Part shown: one piece after another, positions 1 to 5,648 of the stretch
How the letters are laid out: each line of letters begins with the position of its first letter
Position numbering within the stretch: position 1 is the stretch's first letter
NCBI GenBank assembly: GCA_020348765.1
Contig: CP070753.1
Coordinates: forward strand, 1,375,149 to 1,381,287
Length of the DNA stretch: 6,139 nucleotides
Source of the DNA: Burkholderiales bacterium
GTDB taxonomy: Bacteria > Pseudomonadota > Gammaproteobacteria > Burkholderiales > Burkholderiaceae_E
Direction: 5' to 3'
The notes under the pieces: generated by a model
Database searches by the model: none
Told to the model about the DNA's origin: nothing
The model's input: the letters and a program-made list of their open reading frames with translations, nothing else
Translations under genes and position numbers: made by a program

Positions 1-39
1 ACAGACGGGAAGCGCGATTGCGCGTCCTTAAGGTGAGAG

Positions 40-462
40 AGGGGAATCGGGCCGATAGGCCGGATTCTGTGCGACGGTCGCCCGGCGTGACGGTCATTAG
101 TCTGGGCGCGCCATTGCTGGCGCGCTCTTGCCACCTACCCGCACGCTCGGGCGGGCCGCCCTGTGCGGCCGAAGCCGCGCGCGTGCCTATTTGGTGTTGC
201 TCCGGGTGGGGTTTGGCATGCCGCCCGTGTCGCCACGGACGCGGTGAGCTCTTACCTCACCATTTCACCCTTGCCAGCGCCCCGGGGACGCCCTCGCGGG
301 CATGCCCAAGGATGCTTCGGCGGTGTGCTTTCTGTTCCACTTTCCGTCGCCTTGGGCCTTGCGGCTTGCTGCGCCTGGCCGTTAGCCAGCACCCTGCCCT
401 GCGGAGTCCGGACCTTCCTCCAGCCGGCTCGCGCCGGCCGGCGACCGTCTGGCCCACTTCCT
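40..462 (-). ncRNA. rnpB: RNase P RNA (class A, M1-type)
   Basis: This is the catalytic RNA of ribonuclease P, which with RnpA removes 5' leaders from tRNA precursors. Read on the minus strand it has the hallmark blocks of bacterial class A RNA in the right order. They are a 5' segment resembling E. coli GAAGCTGACCAGACAGTCGC, the GGAGGAAGGTCCGGACTCC block (about 421-403), GGGCAGGGTGCTGGCTAACG, an ACAGAAAGCACACCGCC block, GGGTGAAATGGTGAGGTAAGAGC, CCCGGAGCAACACCAAATAGG, and the 3' ACAGAATCCGGCCTATCGGCCC. The ends are set by helix P1: bases 461-451 pair with 43-53 with one G-U pair and one mismatch. The total of about 420 nt is slightly long for the class. It follows the denD stop by about 23 nt on the same strand and has its own -10 box. 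No convincing terminator is visible in the 39 nt left in the window. The exact ends could be off by a few bases. Confidence 0.96.
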
Positions 463-469
463 GGCCCCG

Positions 470-475
470 ATTCTA
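470..475 (-). promoter_or_regulatory. Probable -10 box of the rnpB promoter
   Basis: On the minus strand the hexamer TAGAAT lies at 475-470, between the denD stop codon (488-486) and the start of RNase P RNA. It is 7-8 nt before the 5' end predicted independently from helix P1 (about 462), which is the expected -10 spacing for a sigma70-type promoter. No good match to TTGACA is seen 16-18 nt further upstream, a stretch that overlaps the end of denD. The call therefore rests on the -10 match and its position. Confidence 0.6.
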
Positions 476-485
476 CGCCCGCCCC

Positions 486-1463
486 TCAGATCCGTACCGC
501 TTCCGGGTGATCCTCGATGTAGGCCCGGACGATGGCCTCGAAGTCGCGGTCCGCCGTGAAACCCATGGCCAGGGCGCGCGCGGTGTCGAAGTTGCCGGCC
601 CAGGTCCGTACCAGCCGCATGATCGATTGGTCCGGCTCGTGGCGCACGCGCGCGGCCACCGCCTCGCCGGCAACCCGGCGCAGCGCGTCCAGCTCCTCGG
701 CCATGGTCGCCGTCAATCCCGGCAGGTTCAGCGACCGGTTCCAGCCCCACGCGGCCTCGGGCAGGTCGACCGCTTGCAGGAACATCTCGATCACCGCGCG
801 CGGGGACGCGATCCACATCCGGGTATCCGGCGACACCGGCAGCACCGTTTCGACGCCGGCCAGCGGCTCGCGAATGATGCCCGAAGCGAAGCCCGAAGCA
901 GCCGCGTTCGGCGCGCCCGGACGCACCACGACGGTCGGCACGCGCACGCTGCGGCCGTCGAGGAACCCCTTGCGCGCGTAGTCCTGCAGCAGCAGCTCGC
1001 AGGCGCGCTTCTGCGTGCCGTACGAGCTCTGCGGCATGGTCGGCGTGCCGTCGGTGACCACGGCCGGAAGGTCACCGCCGAAGACCGCGATCGAGCTCGA
1101 GAACAGCAGCCGCGGTCGGGCACCGTGGTGCCGACATGCCTCGAGCAGGTGGCGCGTGCCGTCCAGGTTGACGCGCATGCCGAGGTCGAAATCCTGCTCG
1201 GCGCCTCCGCTGACCACCGAGGCCAGGTGGAACACCACGCGCACCGACGCGTCGATCAGCGACTCGACCTGGGCGATGTCGGTGATCGTCCCGGCCACGT
1301 TGGCCACGCGCGGGTCGGCCAGTGCGCCGTGCGTGGTGTCGAAGCACACGATGCGCTCGAACGCGATCCGCTGGCCGTCGAGCGCGATGCTGCCGTCTTC
1401 GACCAGGCGCCTGATCAGCGCCTGGCCCAGGAAGCCGGCGCCACCGGTGACGACGATGTTCAT
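486..1463 (-). CDS. denD: NAD-dependent SDR, probable D-erythronate dehydrogenase
   Basis: This 325-aa cytoplasmic protein is an extended short-chain dehydrogenase/reductase of the NAD-dependent epimerase family. The N-terminus carries the Rossmann motif TGGAGFLG (residues 6-13), and Asp42 after the second strand suggests NAD+ preference. The catalytic residues are visible as SSS (122-124), Tyr148 and Lys152 (YGTQK). The stretches SSYGTQK, the VRPG-PNAAASGFASGIIREPL block (180-201) and the IEDHP end resemble DenD, which oxidises D-erythronate to 2-keto-D-erythronate before kinase and aldolase steps. Length matches that family. The ATG is supported by AGGAGA 7 nt upstream. The gene starts 27 nt after the DUF3025 stop, so co-transcription with pyrC is likely. 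No sugar-acid kinase, decarboxylase/aldolase or isomerase partner is in the window, so the SDR assignment is firmer than the substrate. It could instead act on another sugar acid or nucleotide sugar. Confidence 0.85.
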   Translation of the reverse strand: MNIVVTGGAGFLGQALIRRLVEDGSIALDGQRIAFERIVCFDTTHGALADPRVANVAGTITDIAQVESLIDASVRVVFHLASVVSGGAEQDFDLGMRVNLDGTRHLLEACRHHGARPRLLFSSSIAVFGGDLPAVVTDGTPTMPQSSYGTQKRACELLLQDYARKGFLDGRSVRVPTVVVRPGAPNAAASGFASGIIREPLAGVETVLPVSPDTRMWIASPRAVIEMFLQAVDLPEAAWGWNRSLNLPGLTATMAEELDALRRVAGEAVAARVRHEPDQSIMRLVRTWAGNFDTARALAMGFTADRDFEAIVRAYIEDHPEAVRI

Positions 1464-1470
1464 CGGAGCC

Positions 1471-1476
1471 TCTCCT
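1471..1476 (-). promoter_or_regulatory. Ribosome binding site of the denD-like gene
   Basis: AGGAGA on the minus strand lies 7 nt before the ATG at 1463-1461. It is the clearest Shine-Dalgarno match in the window. It sits inside the 27-nt gap after the DUF3025 gene and fixes the start of the SDR. Confidence 0.75.
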
Positions 1477-1490
1477 GTTCGGTCTGGGCT

Positions 1491-2465
1491 TCAGCGCGCT
1501 GCGGGCCGCGCCCCGGCGACGCCGTCGGCGGGCGGTGAGGACTGCGCGCGCGCCGGGCGGAACACCTTCCGGTCATTGTAGAACGCCGGATCGCGGTTCT
1601 CCGGCCACCATCCCGGAATGCCGAGCACCGGCAGCGGCACGAACGGCTTGTGCGCGAGCGTCGCCGCCTGCAGCGCCTCGGCAAGGGCAGCATCGATGCG
1701 GTCCCGGTCCGGCTCGGCATGCGCGCCCGGTGCACCGGGCACACCGTGCAAACCGGGCACACCGGGCACACCGGGCACACCGGGCAAACCGGGCACACCG
1801 GGCTCGAGCGGCAGGATCCACGCATGCGCGGTCAGCGCCTTGTACGGCGCGACCAGCTTCTGGAGCAGGCCGTGCCCGAACGGGATCGCACGTACCGCGG
1901 CCAGCCAGCGCGCGCGGCCGGCGATCAGCGCTGCCGACCACTCGCGGCGGCTCAGCGACTCCAGCAGCTGCGGCTGCGCGGTCGCCAGCACCAGCCCGCT
2001 TTCGTCGAACAGCGTGATCGCGTCGCGCAGCGGTCCGCGGGCTGCGCCCGGGCCCCGCTCGCCGCCGGTGGCGTCTGCGCCATCCGCGCGGACTGGGCCC
2101 GCGGCTGCCGGCGCATCCAGCGCCTGCACCTGCAACGCGTTGAGCCGCGCCTTGGCGCGCGGGAACCGAAGCCAGATCAGTGCATTGAACAGGTCGTGGA
2201 TCGCGCCGTCGCCGCTGGTGCGCGTGGCCACGCGGCCCTCGCCGAAGATGCGCCGCTCGTAGCCGGCTGCGCCGCCGCCGTCGGGCCCGATCGTGCGCGC
2301 GTCGACGAAGTTGAGTGACCGGCCGGACTCGGTCCGGATCGACCGGCTCGCCGCGGCCGCATTGAGCGGGCCCAGGTCGAGCCTGCCGTCGGCGATGCAC
2401 CCGGCGCAGGCCTCGCCGGCATCCAGGGCGGCGAACCACGGCCGGCCCCAGTCGATTCGATCCAT
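1491..2465 (-). CDS. DUF3025 domain-containing protein with a collagen-like insert
   Basis: This 324-aa protein belongs to DUF3025, a family of unknown function often found near pyrC in beta- and gammaproteobacteria. Family-like blocks are FVDAR (53-57), YERRIFGEGRVATR with HDLFNALIWLRFPRAKARLNALQ (69-112), RGPLRDAITLFDESG (143-157), FGHGLLQKLVAPYKALTAH (196-214) and KPFVPLPVLGIPGWWPENRD near the C-terminus (273-292). No signal peptide or membrane segment is seen. Two parts look unlike a compact fold: an Ala/Gly/Pro-rich linker (about 117-143) and nine Gly-X-Y triplets (223-249) encoded by a 9-bp tandem repeat. Cys20 and Cys23 form a CxxC near the N-terminus. The ATG at 2465 is chosen because the protein resembles the family from there, while the upstream open frame overlaps pyrC and reads as Arg-rich shadow sequence. 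The Shine-Dalgarno match is weak. Only 20 nt separate it from pyrC, so translation may be coupled. The function is unknown. Confidence 0.9.
   Translation of the reverse strand: MDRIDWGRPWFAALDAGEACAGCIADGRLDLGPLNAAAASRSIRTESGRSLNFVDARTIGPDGGGAAGYERRIFGEGRVATRTSGDGAIHDLFNALIWLRFPRAKARLNALQVQALDAPAAAGPVRADGADATGGERGPGAARGPLRDAITLFDESGLVLATAQPQLLESLSRREWSAALIAGRARWLAAVRAIPFGHGLLQKLVAPYKALTAHAWILPLEPGVPGLPGVPGVPGVPGLHGVPGAPGAHAEPDRDRIDAALAEALQAATLAHKPFVPLPVLGIPGWWPENRDPAFYNDRKVFRPARAQSSPPADGVAGARPAAR
1726..1806. repeat. 9-bp tandem repeat encoding collagen-like Gly-X-Y triplets
   Basis: Nine consecutive 9-bp units occupy this stretch. The commonest plus-strand unit is CCGGGCACA, with five exact copies at 1735, 1753, 1762, 1771 and 1789. 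One-base variants lie at 1780 (CCGGGCAAA) and degenerate units at 1726, 1744 and 1798. In the gene's frame on the minus strand each unit encodes one Gly-Val-Pro-type triplet (mostly GVP, with GLP, GLH and GAP variants), residues about 221-248 of the DUF3025 protein. A whole-codon unit length means copy-number change would keep the frame. Near-identical copies suggest recent expansion by slippage or unequal recombination. Confidence 0.95.
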
Positions 2466-2485
2466 GCCCGGCCGTGACCCGCGGC

Positions 2486-3568
2486 TCAGCCGCGCAGCTG
2501 CCAGTCCAGCACCTCGCCCGCGGCCAGCGGCACCACTCGGTCGCCGTCGCCGAACGGATGGCCGTCGGGCACGGTCCAGCGCCGGCGCTCGAGCGTGACC
2601 CGATCGCCGTTGCGCGGCAGGCGGTAGAAGTCGGGTCCATGGAAACCGGCGAATGCCTCCAGGCGATCGAGCGCACCGGCGGCCTCGAACGCGCTCGCGT
2701 ACAGCTCGAGTGCGTGCGGCGCGGTGTAGCACCCGGCGCAGCCACAGGCGTGCTCCTTCAGGTGACGGGCGTGCGGGGCCGAGTCGGTGCCGAGAAAGAA
2801 CCGGGGGTTGCCGCCGGTGGCCGCGGCGACGAGCGCGCGCCGGTGCTGCTCGCGCTTGAGCACCGGCAGGCAGTACCAGTGCGGCCGCACGCCGCCGGCG
2901 AAGAGCGCGTTGCGGTTGTACAGCAGGTGATGGGCCGTGATCGTCGCTGCGATCGGACCGTCGGCCTGGCGCACGAAGTCGGCCGCCTCGCGCGTCGTGA
3001 TGTGCTCGAACACGATGCGCAGCGCCGGGAAGTCCCGGCGCAGCGGCTCGAGCACGCGTTCGATGAACACGGCCTCGCGGTCGAACAGGTCGACCTCGCC
3101 GTCGGTGACCTCGCCGTGCAACAGCAGCGGCAGATCGGCCTGCTGCATCGCCTCGAGCGCGGCGCGCGGGCGCGCGATGTCGGTGACGCCCGAGTCCGAG
3201 TTGGTGGTCGCGCCGGCCGGGTAGAGCTTGACCGCGTGCACGAAGCCGCTCGTGCCGGCCCGGCGGATTTCCTCGGGGGCCGTGTTGTCGGTCAGATACA
3301 GGGTCATCAGCGGCTGGAACCCTGCCGCCCGGGCGTCGATCTCGCCGGCGGCACGAGCATCGGCCAGTGCCGCCAGGATGCGGCTTCGATATTCCCCGGC
3401 CTGCGCCACCGTAACCACCGGCGGGCGCAGGTTGGGCATCACGATCGCGCGCCCGAACTGGCGGGCGCTGGCGCCGACCACGGCACGCAGCGCGGCGCCG
3501 TCACGCAGGTGCAGATGCCAGTCGTCCGGCCGGGTGATCGTCAGCGTCTGCGCGCCAGCCTCGGTCAT
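2486..3568 (-). CDS. pyrC: Dihydroorotase (PyrC, E. coli type)
   Basis: This 360-aa cytoplasmic zinc amidohydrolase interconverts N-carbamoyl-L-aspartate and L-dihydroorotate, the third step of de novo pyrimidine synthesis. It aligns by eye with E. coli PyrC along its whole length (about 348 aa there). The metal ligands are all visible: His18 and His20 in WHLHLRDG, Lys114 in AVKLYPA (the carboxylated lysine), His151 in LLHGEVT, His189 in FEHITT and Asp262 in [11 protein letters not shown]. Arg22 and Asn46 (MPNL) fit the substrate-binding positions. The CGCAGC stretch (275-280) is also as in E. coli. The ATG at 3568 is chosen because MTEAG...[12 protein letters not shown] matches the E. coli N-terminus; the frame stays open upstream only through the intron's 3' end. 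The Shine-Dalgarno sequence is weak (a GAG 13 nt upstream). pyrC heads the pyrC / DUF3025 / denD run and is directly preceded by a group II intron. Confidence 0.97.
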   Translation of the reverse strand: MTEAGAQTLTITRPDDWHLHLRDGAALRAVVGASARQFGRAIVMPNLRPPVVTVAQAGEYRSRILAALADARAAGEIDARAAGFQPLMTLYLTDNTAPEEIRRAGTSGFVHAVKLYPAGATTNSDSGVTDIARPRAALEAMQQADLPLLLHGEVTDGEVDLFDREAVFIERVLEPLRRDFPALRIVFEHITTREAADFVRQADGPIAATITAHHLLYNRNALFAGGVRPHWYCLPVLKREQHRRALVAAATGGNPRFFLGTDSAPHARHLKEHACGCAGCYTAPHALELYASAFEAAGALDRLEAFAGFHGPDFYRLPRNGDRVTLERRRWTVPDGHPFGDGDRVVPLAAGEVLDWQLRG

Positions 3569-3578
3569 TGGTAGATCT

Positions 3579-5117
3579 TTACTCAATCCTCGTTGGCGAG
3601 CCACCGAGGCGTGGGTCAAGACCCCCTTTCAAACCGTGCATGCGGATTTCCCGCACACGGCTTACCGGTGAACTCTCGGGTGGCGGCATTGTGCCGAGCC
3701 CGGGATAGCGGATCGTGCCGCGCAGGCGATACAGCCCGTGATCGTGGAAGAACTGCCGCGTCCAGCGACCGGCGACACCCGCACGCAGGTTGCGCCCATG
3801 CCGCCTCTTCAGGAAGCCGCGCAGCCGTTCGTACACGTACTCGTCGATCTGGCCGAACTTCACCGCCGCATTGCCGGTGCAGAAGTAGTTGCCCCAGCCC
3901 CGCAGCACCGGGTTCAGGTCGCGGATCAGCACCCGCACATCTTTCACCCCGTTGCGCGACCGGTCCGTCAACTCGTGCACCCGCTGGCGCACCCGCTTCA
4001 TACTGCGCTGCGACGGCCAGCGCTGCAGGTAGTAGCGGCGGATGCCGCGCTCCAGCAGCCGTCCCGACACGCGCTTGTGCAGGTGGCAACCCAGGAAGTC
4101 GAAACCCCCGCGCCCCTCGGTGAGGTCCACGCGCCTCGTCTTGTCCGGGTGCAGTCCCAGCTTCAGCCGCTCCAGGATGATCCGCACCCTGCGCTCGGCT
4201 TCCTCGCAGCGACCCGCCGTCTCGCACATCACGACGAAGTCGTCGGCGTAGCGCACCAGCATGCCCAGATGCGCACACTGCCGCGTCCAGACCCGGTCAA
4301 GCAGATGCAGGTAGATGTTGGACAGCAGCGGCGAGATCACCCCGCCCTGAGGCGTGCCCGATACCGTGCGCGACTCGACGCCGTCCTCCATCACCCCCGC
4401 CTGAAGCCACTGCCGCAGCAGCTTGAGCACCCTCCGATCGCTCACCCGGCGCGACACCCGCTGCATCAGCAACTCGTGATCGATGCTGCCGAAGTAGTCG
4501 GTGATGTCGGCGTCCAGCACATGGTTGCCGCCACGCAAGGCCTGCTCGCGCAACCGCTCCAGTGCCTGCGTGGCGCCGCGCCGGGGCCGGAACCCGTACG
4601 AGCAATCCTCGAAGTCCGCCTCGAAGATCGGCTCGAGCACCAGCTTGGCCGCCATCTGCACCACGCGGTCACGTATCGTCGGGATGCCCAACGGCCGCTT
4701 TCTTCCATCGGCCTTCGGGATGTACCGACGCAGGACCGCCTGCGCCCGGTACTTGCCTGCGCGCAGCTCGGCCTCGATGCCTTCGATGAAGGCTTCGACG
4801 CCGCCCTGCTCGATGACGGCCAAGGTCTGTGCATCCACCCCCGCCGCCCCGCGGTTGGCCCGCGTACGCCTCCACGCTTCCCACAGGACGTCACCCCTGT
4901 AGATCCGGTCGTACAGCGCGTGAAAGCGCCTTCCCGGTGACCGCTTGGCAGCCACCCACAGCCGGCGTTGCAGGCCTCGTACGTTCTCGCGGGCCTCGCG
5001 GCCCGTGGGGTAATTGGCCAGGGAAACTTGCCCCGGCATGCCCTTGCCCGTACCTGCGCCCCCGACCCATTCACCGCAGGGACCCTTCCCTCCGGACGCC
5101 TTGTTCGCGACGCCCAT
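3579..5117 (-). CDS. Group II intron-encoded reverse transcriptase/maturase (LtrA-like)
   Basis: This is the intron-encoded protein that helps the intron RNA fold and splice and copies it during retrohoming. From the ATG at 5117 it is 512 aa. Visible reverse-transcriptase blocks are [14 protein letters not shown] (about 141-154), SYGFRP (173-178), DADITDYF (202-209) with catalytic Asp204, [18 protein letters not shown] (253-270), YADD (290-293) with catalytic Asp292 and Asp293, and FDFLGCHL (339-346). The maturase region follows with RGWGNYF (406-412). No HNH endonuclease motifs are seen, so target cleavage would need another route. The frame is open from 5411, but 5411-5118 looks like ribozyme sequence, so I place the start at 5117; an upstream GTG is possible and the Shine-Dalgarno match is weak. 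The last ~30 codons ([14 protein letters not shown] onward) are domain V/VI read as protein. The TAA (3581-3579) lies past the predicted splice site, 10 nt before pyrC. No frameshift is seen. Confidence 0.93.
   Translation of the reverse strand: MGVANKASGGKGPCGEWVGGAGTGKGMPGQVSLANYPTGREARENVRGLQRRLWVAAKRSPGRRFHALYDRIYRGDVLWEAWRRTRANRGAAGVDAQTLAVIEQGGVEAFIEGIEAELRAGKYRAQAVLRRYIPKADGRKRPLGIPTIRDRVVQMAAKLVLEPIFEADFEDCSYGFRPRRGATQALERLREQALRGGNHVLDADITDYFGSIDHELLMQRVSRRVSDRRVLKLLRQWLQAGVMEDGVESRTVSGTPQGGVISPLLSNIYLHLLDRVWTRQCAHLGMLVRYADDFVVMCETAGRCEEAERRVRIILERLKLGLHPDKTRRVDLTEGRGGFDFLGCHLHKRVSGRLLERGIRRYYLQRWPSQRSMKRVRQRVHELTDRSRNGVKDVRVLIRDLNPVLRGWGNYFCTGNAAVKFGQIDEYVYERLRGFLKRRHGRNLRAGVAGRWTRQFFHDHGLYRLRGTIRYPGLGTMPPPESSPVSRVREIRMHGLKGGLDPRLGGSPTRIE
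3588..3609 (-). other. Domain VI-like hairpin with candidate branch point
   Basis: On the minus strand CCTCG (3609-3605) pairs with CGAGG (3592-3588), and TGG (3603-3601) pairs with CCA (3596-3594) around a CTCG loop. Adenosine 3593 faces a G and is left unpaired. It lies 7 nt before the predicted intron end, the usual place for the bulged branch adenosine. A second small hairpin, GGGTC-TT-GACCC, lies between domain V and this one, so the true domain VI could be larger. Confidence 0.55.
3631..3663 (-). other. Group II intron domain V (catalytic hairpin)
   Basis: Read on the minus strand, 3663-3655 (AAGCCGTGT) pairs over nine positions with 3639-3631 (GCACGGTTT), including G-U pairs. A two-base AT bulge (3641-3640) follows, then an upper helix GCGG/CCGC capped by GAAAT. 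The AGC catalytic triad lies near the 5' base of the lower helix. Nine-pair lower helix, two-base bulge and GNRA-like cap are the domain V signature. At 33 nt it is one base shorter than the usual 34. Confidence 0.85.
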
Positions 5118-5584
5118 CGCCGGTACTACGATCCCCTCGGACTCCCGCTGCGCAACGCTCGACTTCGCCTTCGGCTTATACGAGCCGCCTTGCCCCGACC
5201 CGGACCGCGCAGACGGGCCTCTCCTGTTCCGCACCGAACCCTCGGAACGTGCCGCTCCCCATACCCCGGTGGAACCCACGAACCCCTCCGGAACCAGGCT
5301 CGCGGACGTGGCCTTCGCCGTGACATGATCGGCTCGGCTTCCACGTTGTAAATCTGACGAGGCTGCAGGCTTCACTTGATGTTGCGGCCCACTCCGTTGC
5401 TCCCTCCTCATCGGAGGCTTTCGACACCCCGCTCGGACACCAGGATCTCTCCCGATGCCTGGGGCCTGCTACCGGGCTCTCCGGCGATTACCCGCACGGG
5501 ACTCTCACCCGCTGGCTCGGTGCAGCATGCTCGCGCTCGCTCCTGCGCTTGCGCGCTCTTGCTCGCGGTTACTTCAGGACGCAC
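5118..5584 (-). other. Group II intron 5' ribozyme region (domain I through early IV)
   Basis: This 467-nt stretch precedes the chosen start of the reverse transcriptase and is best read as structured intron RNA. It starts GTGCGTCCTGAAGTAACCGC and carries pieces common in bacterial group II introns, such as GGGTGAGAGTCCCGTGCGGG, CCGGAGAGCCCGGTAGC, GGTGTCCGAGCGG and GGTGCGGAACAGGAGAGGCCC. Individual domains I, II and III were not folded here. Minus-strand frames run open over much of it, but their translations are low-complexity and show no reverse-transcriptase motif. Confidence 0.7.
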
Positions 5585-5600
5585 CATGCGCGGATTCTAA

Positions 5601-5632
5601 CCGGCGCCACGGCGCCGGCCTGCCGCCGGCGC
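5601..5632 (-). repeat. Two mutually exclusive GC hairpins in the pirin-pyrC spacer
   Basis: Minus-strand bases 5632-5625 (GCGCCGGC) can pair with 5619-5612 (GCCGGCGC) over 8 bp with a 5-nt loop. The same middle arm, 5618-5612, can instead pair with 5607-5601 over 7 bp with a 4-nt loop. A wider 7-bp pair (5640-5634 with 5621-5615) encloses the first. The last hairpin is followed by TTAGAATCC rather than a T-run, so it is not a standard intrinsic terminator. It could still weakly end pirin transcripts or have marked the intron's insertion site. The intron begins 16 nt after it. Confidence 0.6.
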
Positions 5633-5648
5633 AAGGCCGGGACGGGCG

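Larger units (their letters stand above)
3586..5584 (-). mobile_element. Group II intron (complete, with encoded RT)
   Basis: This is a retroelement of about 2.0 kb in the pyrC leader. Its 5' end is placed at GTGCG (5584-5580), the GUGYG consensus, followed by a structured domain I-like stretch. The encoded reverse transcriptase follows, then a domain V (3663-3631) and a domain VI-like hairpin (3609-3588). The 3' end is placed at ...GAGGAT (3586), which fits the AY consensus and lies 7 nt after the candidate branch-point adenosine 3593; it could be off by one base. Both termini and the protein look intact, so the element may be active. Insertion is in the transcription sense of the host genes, as needed for splicing. 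The 5' exon ends ...CGCATG after a GC-rich inverted repeat, and the 3' exon starts TGAGTAAAG. Subclass and EBS/IBS pairings could not be settled by eye. Confidence 0.9.

Noticed and set aside
12..23. Possible rnpB terminator hairpin (GCGC-loop-GCGC).
   Set aside because: The stem has only four pairs and no T-run follows on the minus strand. The real terminator may lie outside the window.
18..1538. A 506-codon open frame on the plus strand across rnpB and the denD-like gene.
   Set aside because: It is antisense to RNase P RNA and to a well-supported SDR, its translation is Arg/His-rich low-complexity sequence, and it matches no family. GC-rich DNA keeps such shadow frames open.
1726..1806. 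CRISPR-like array.
   Set aside because: The units are 9 bp, directly adjacent, with no spacers, and translate in frame inside a conserved gene.
1618..2318. Plus-strand frames containing collagen-like or Thr-Gly-His repeats.
   Set aside because: The 9-bp repeat gives Gly/Pro codons in several frames on both strands. The minus-strand frame carries conserved DUF3025 blocks on both sides, while the plus-strand frames have no family features.
3569..3619. Possible upstream start for pyrC adding 17 residues.
   Set aside because: Most of the added residues come from the intron's domain VI region, and the E. coli-like N-terminus begins at the ATG at 3568.
3738..4940. A 400-codon plus-strand frame opposite the reverse transcriptase.
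   Set aside because: It is antisense to a protein with all expected reverse-transcriptase motifs and has no recognisable domain of its own.
5592..5597. TAGAAT-like -10 box on the minus strand just before the intron, as the original pyrC promoter.
   Set aside because: There is no -35 match at proper spacing, and transcription starting there would begin almost at the splice site and leave too little 5' exon for exon-intron pairing.
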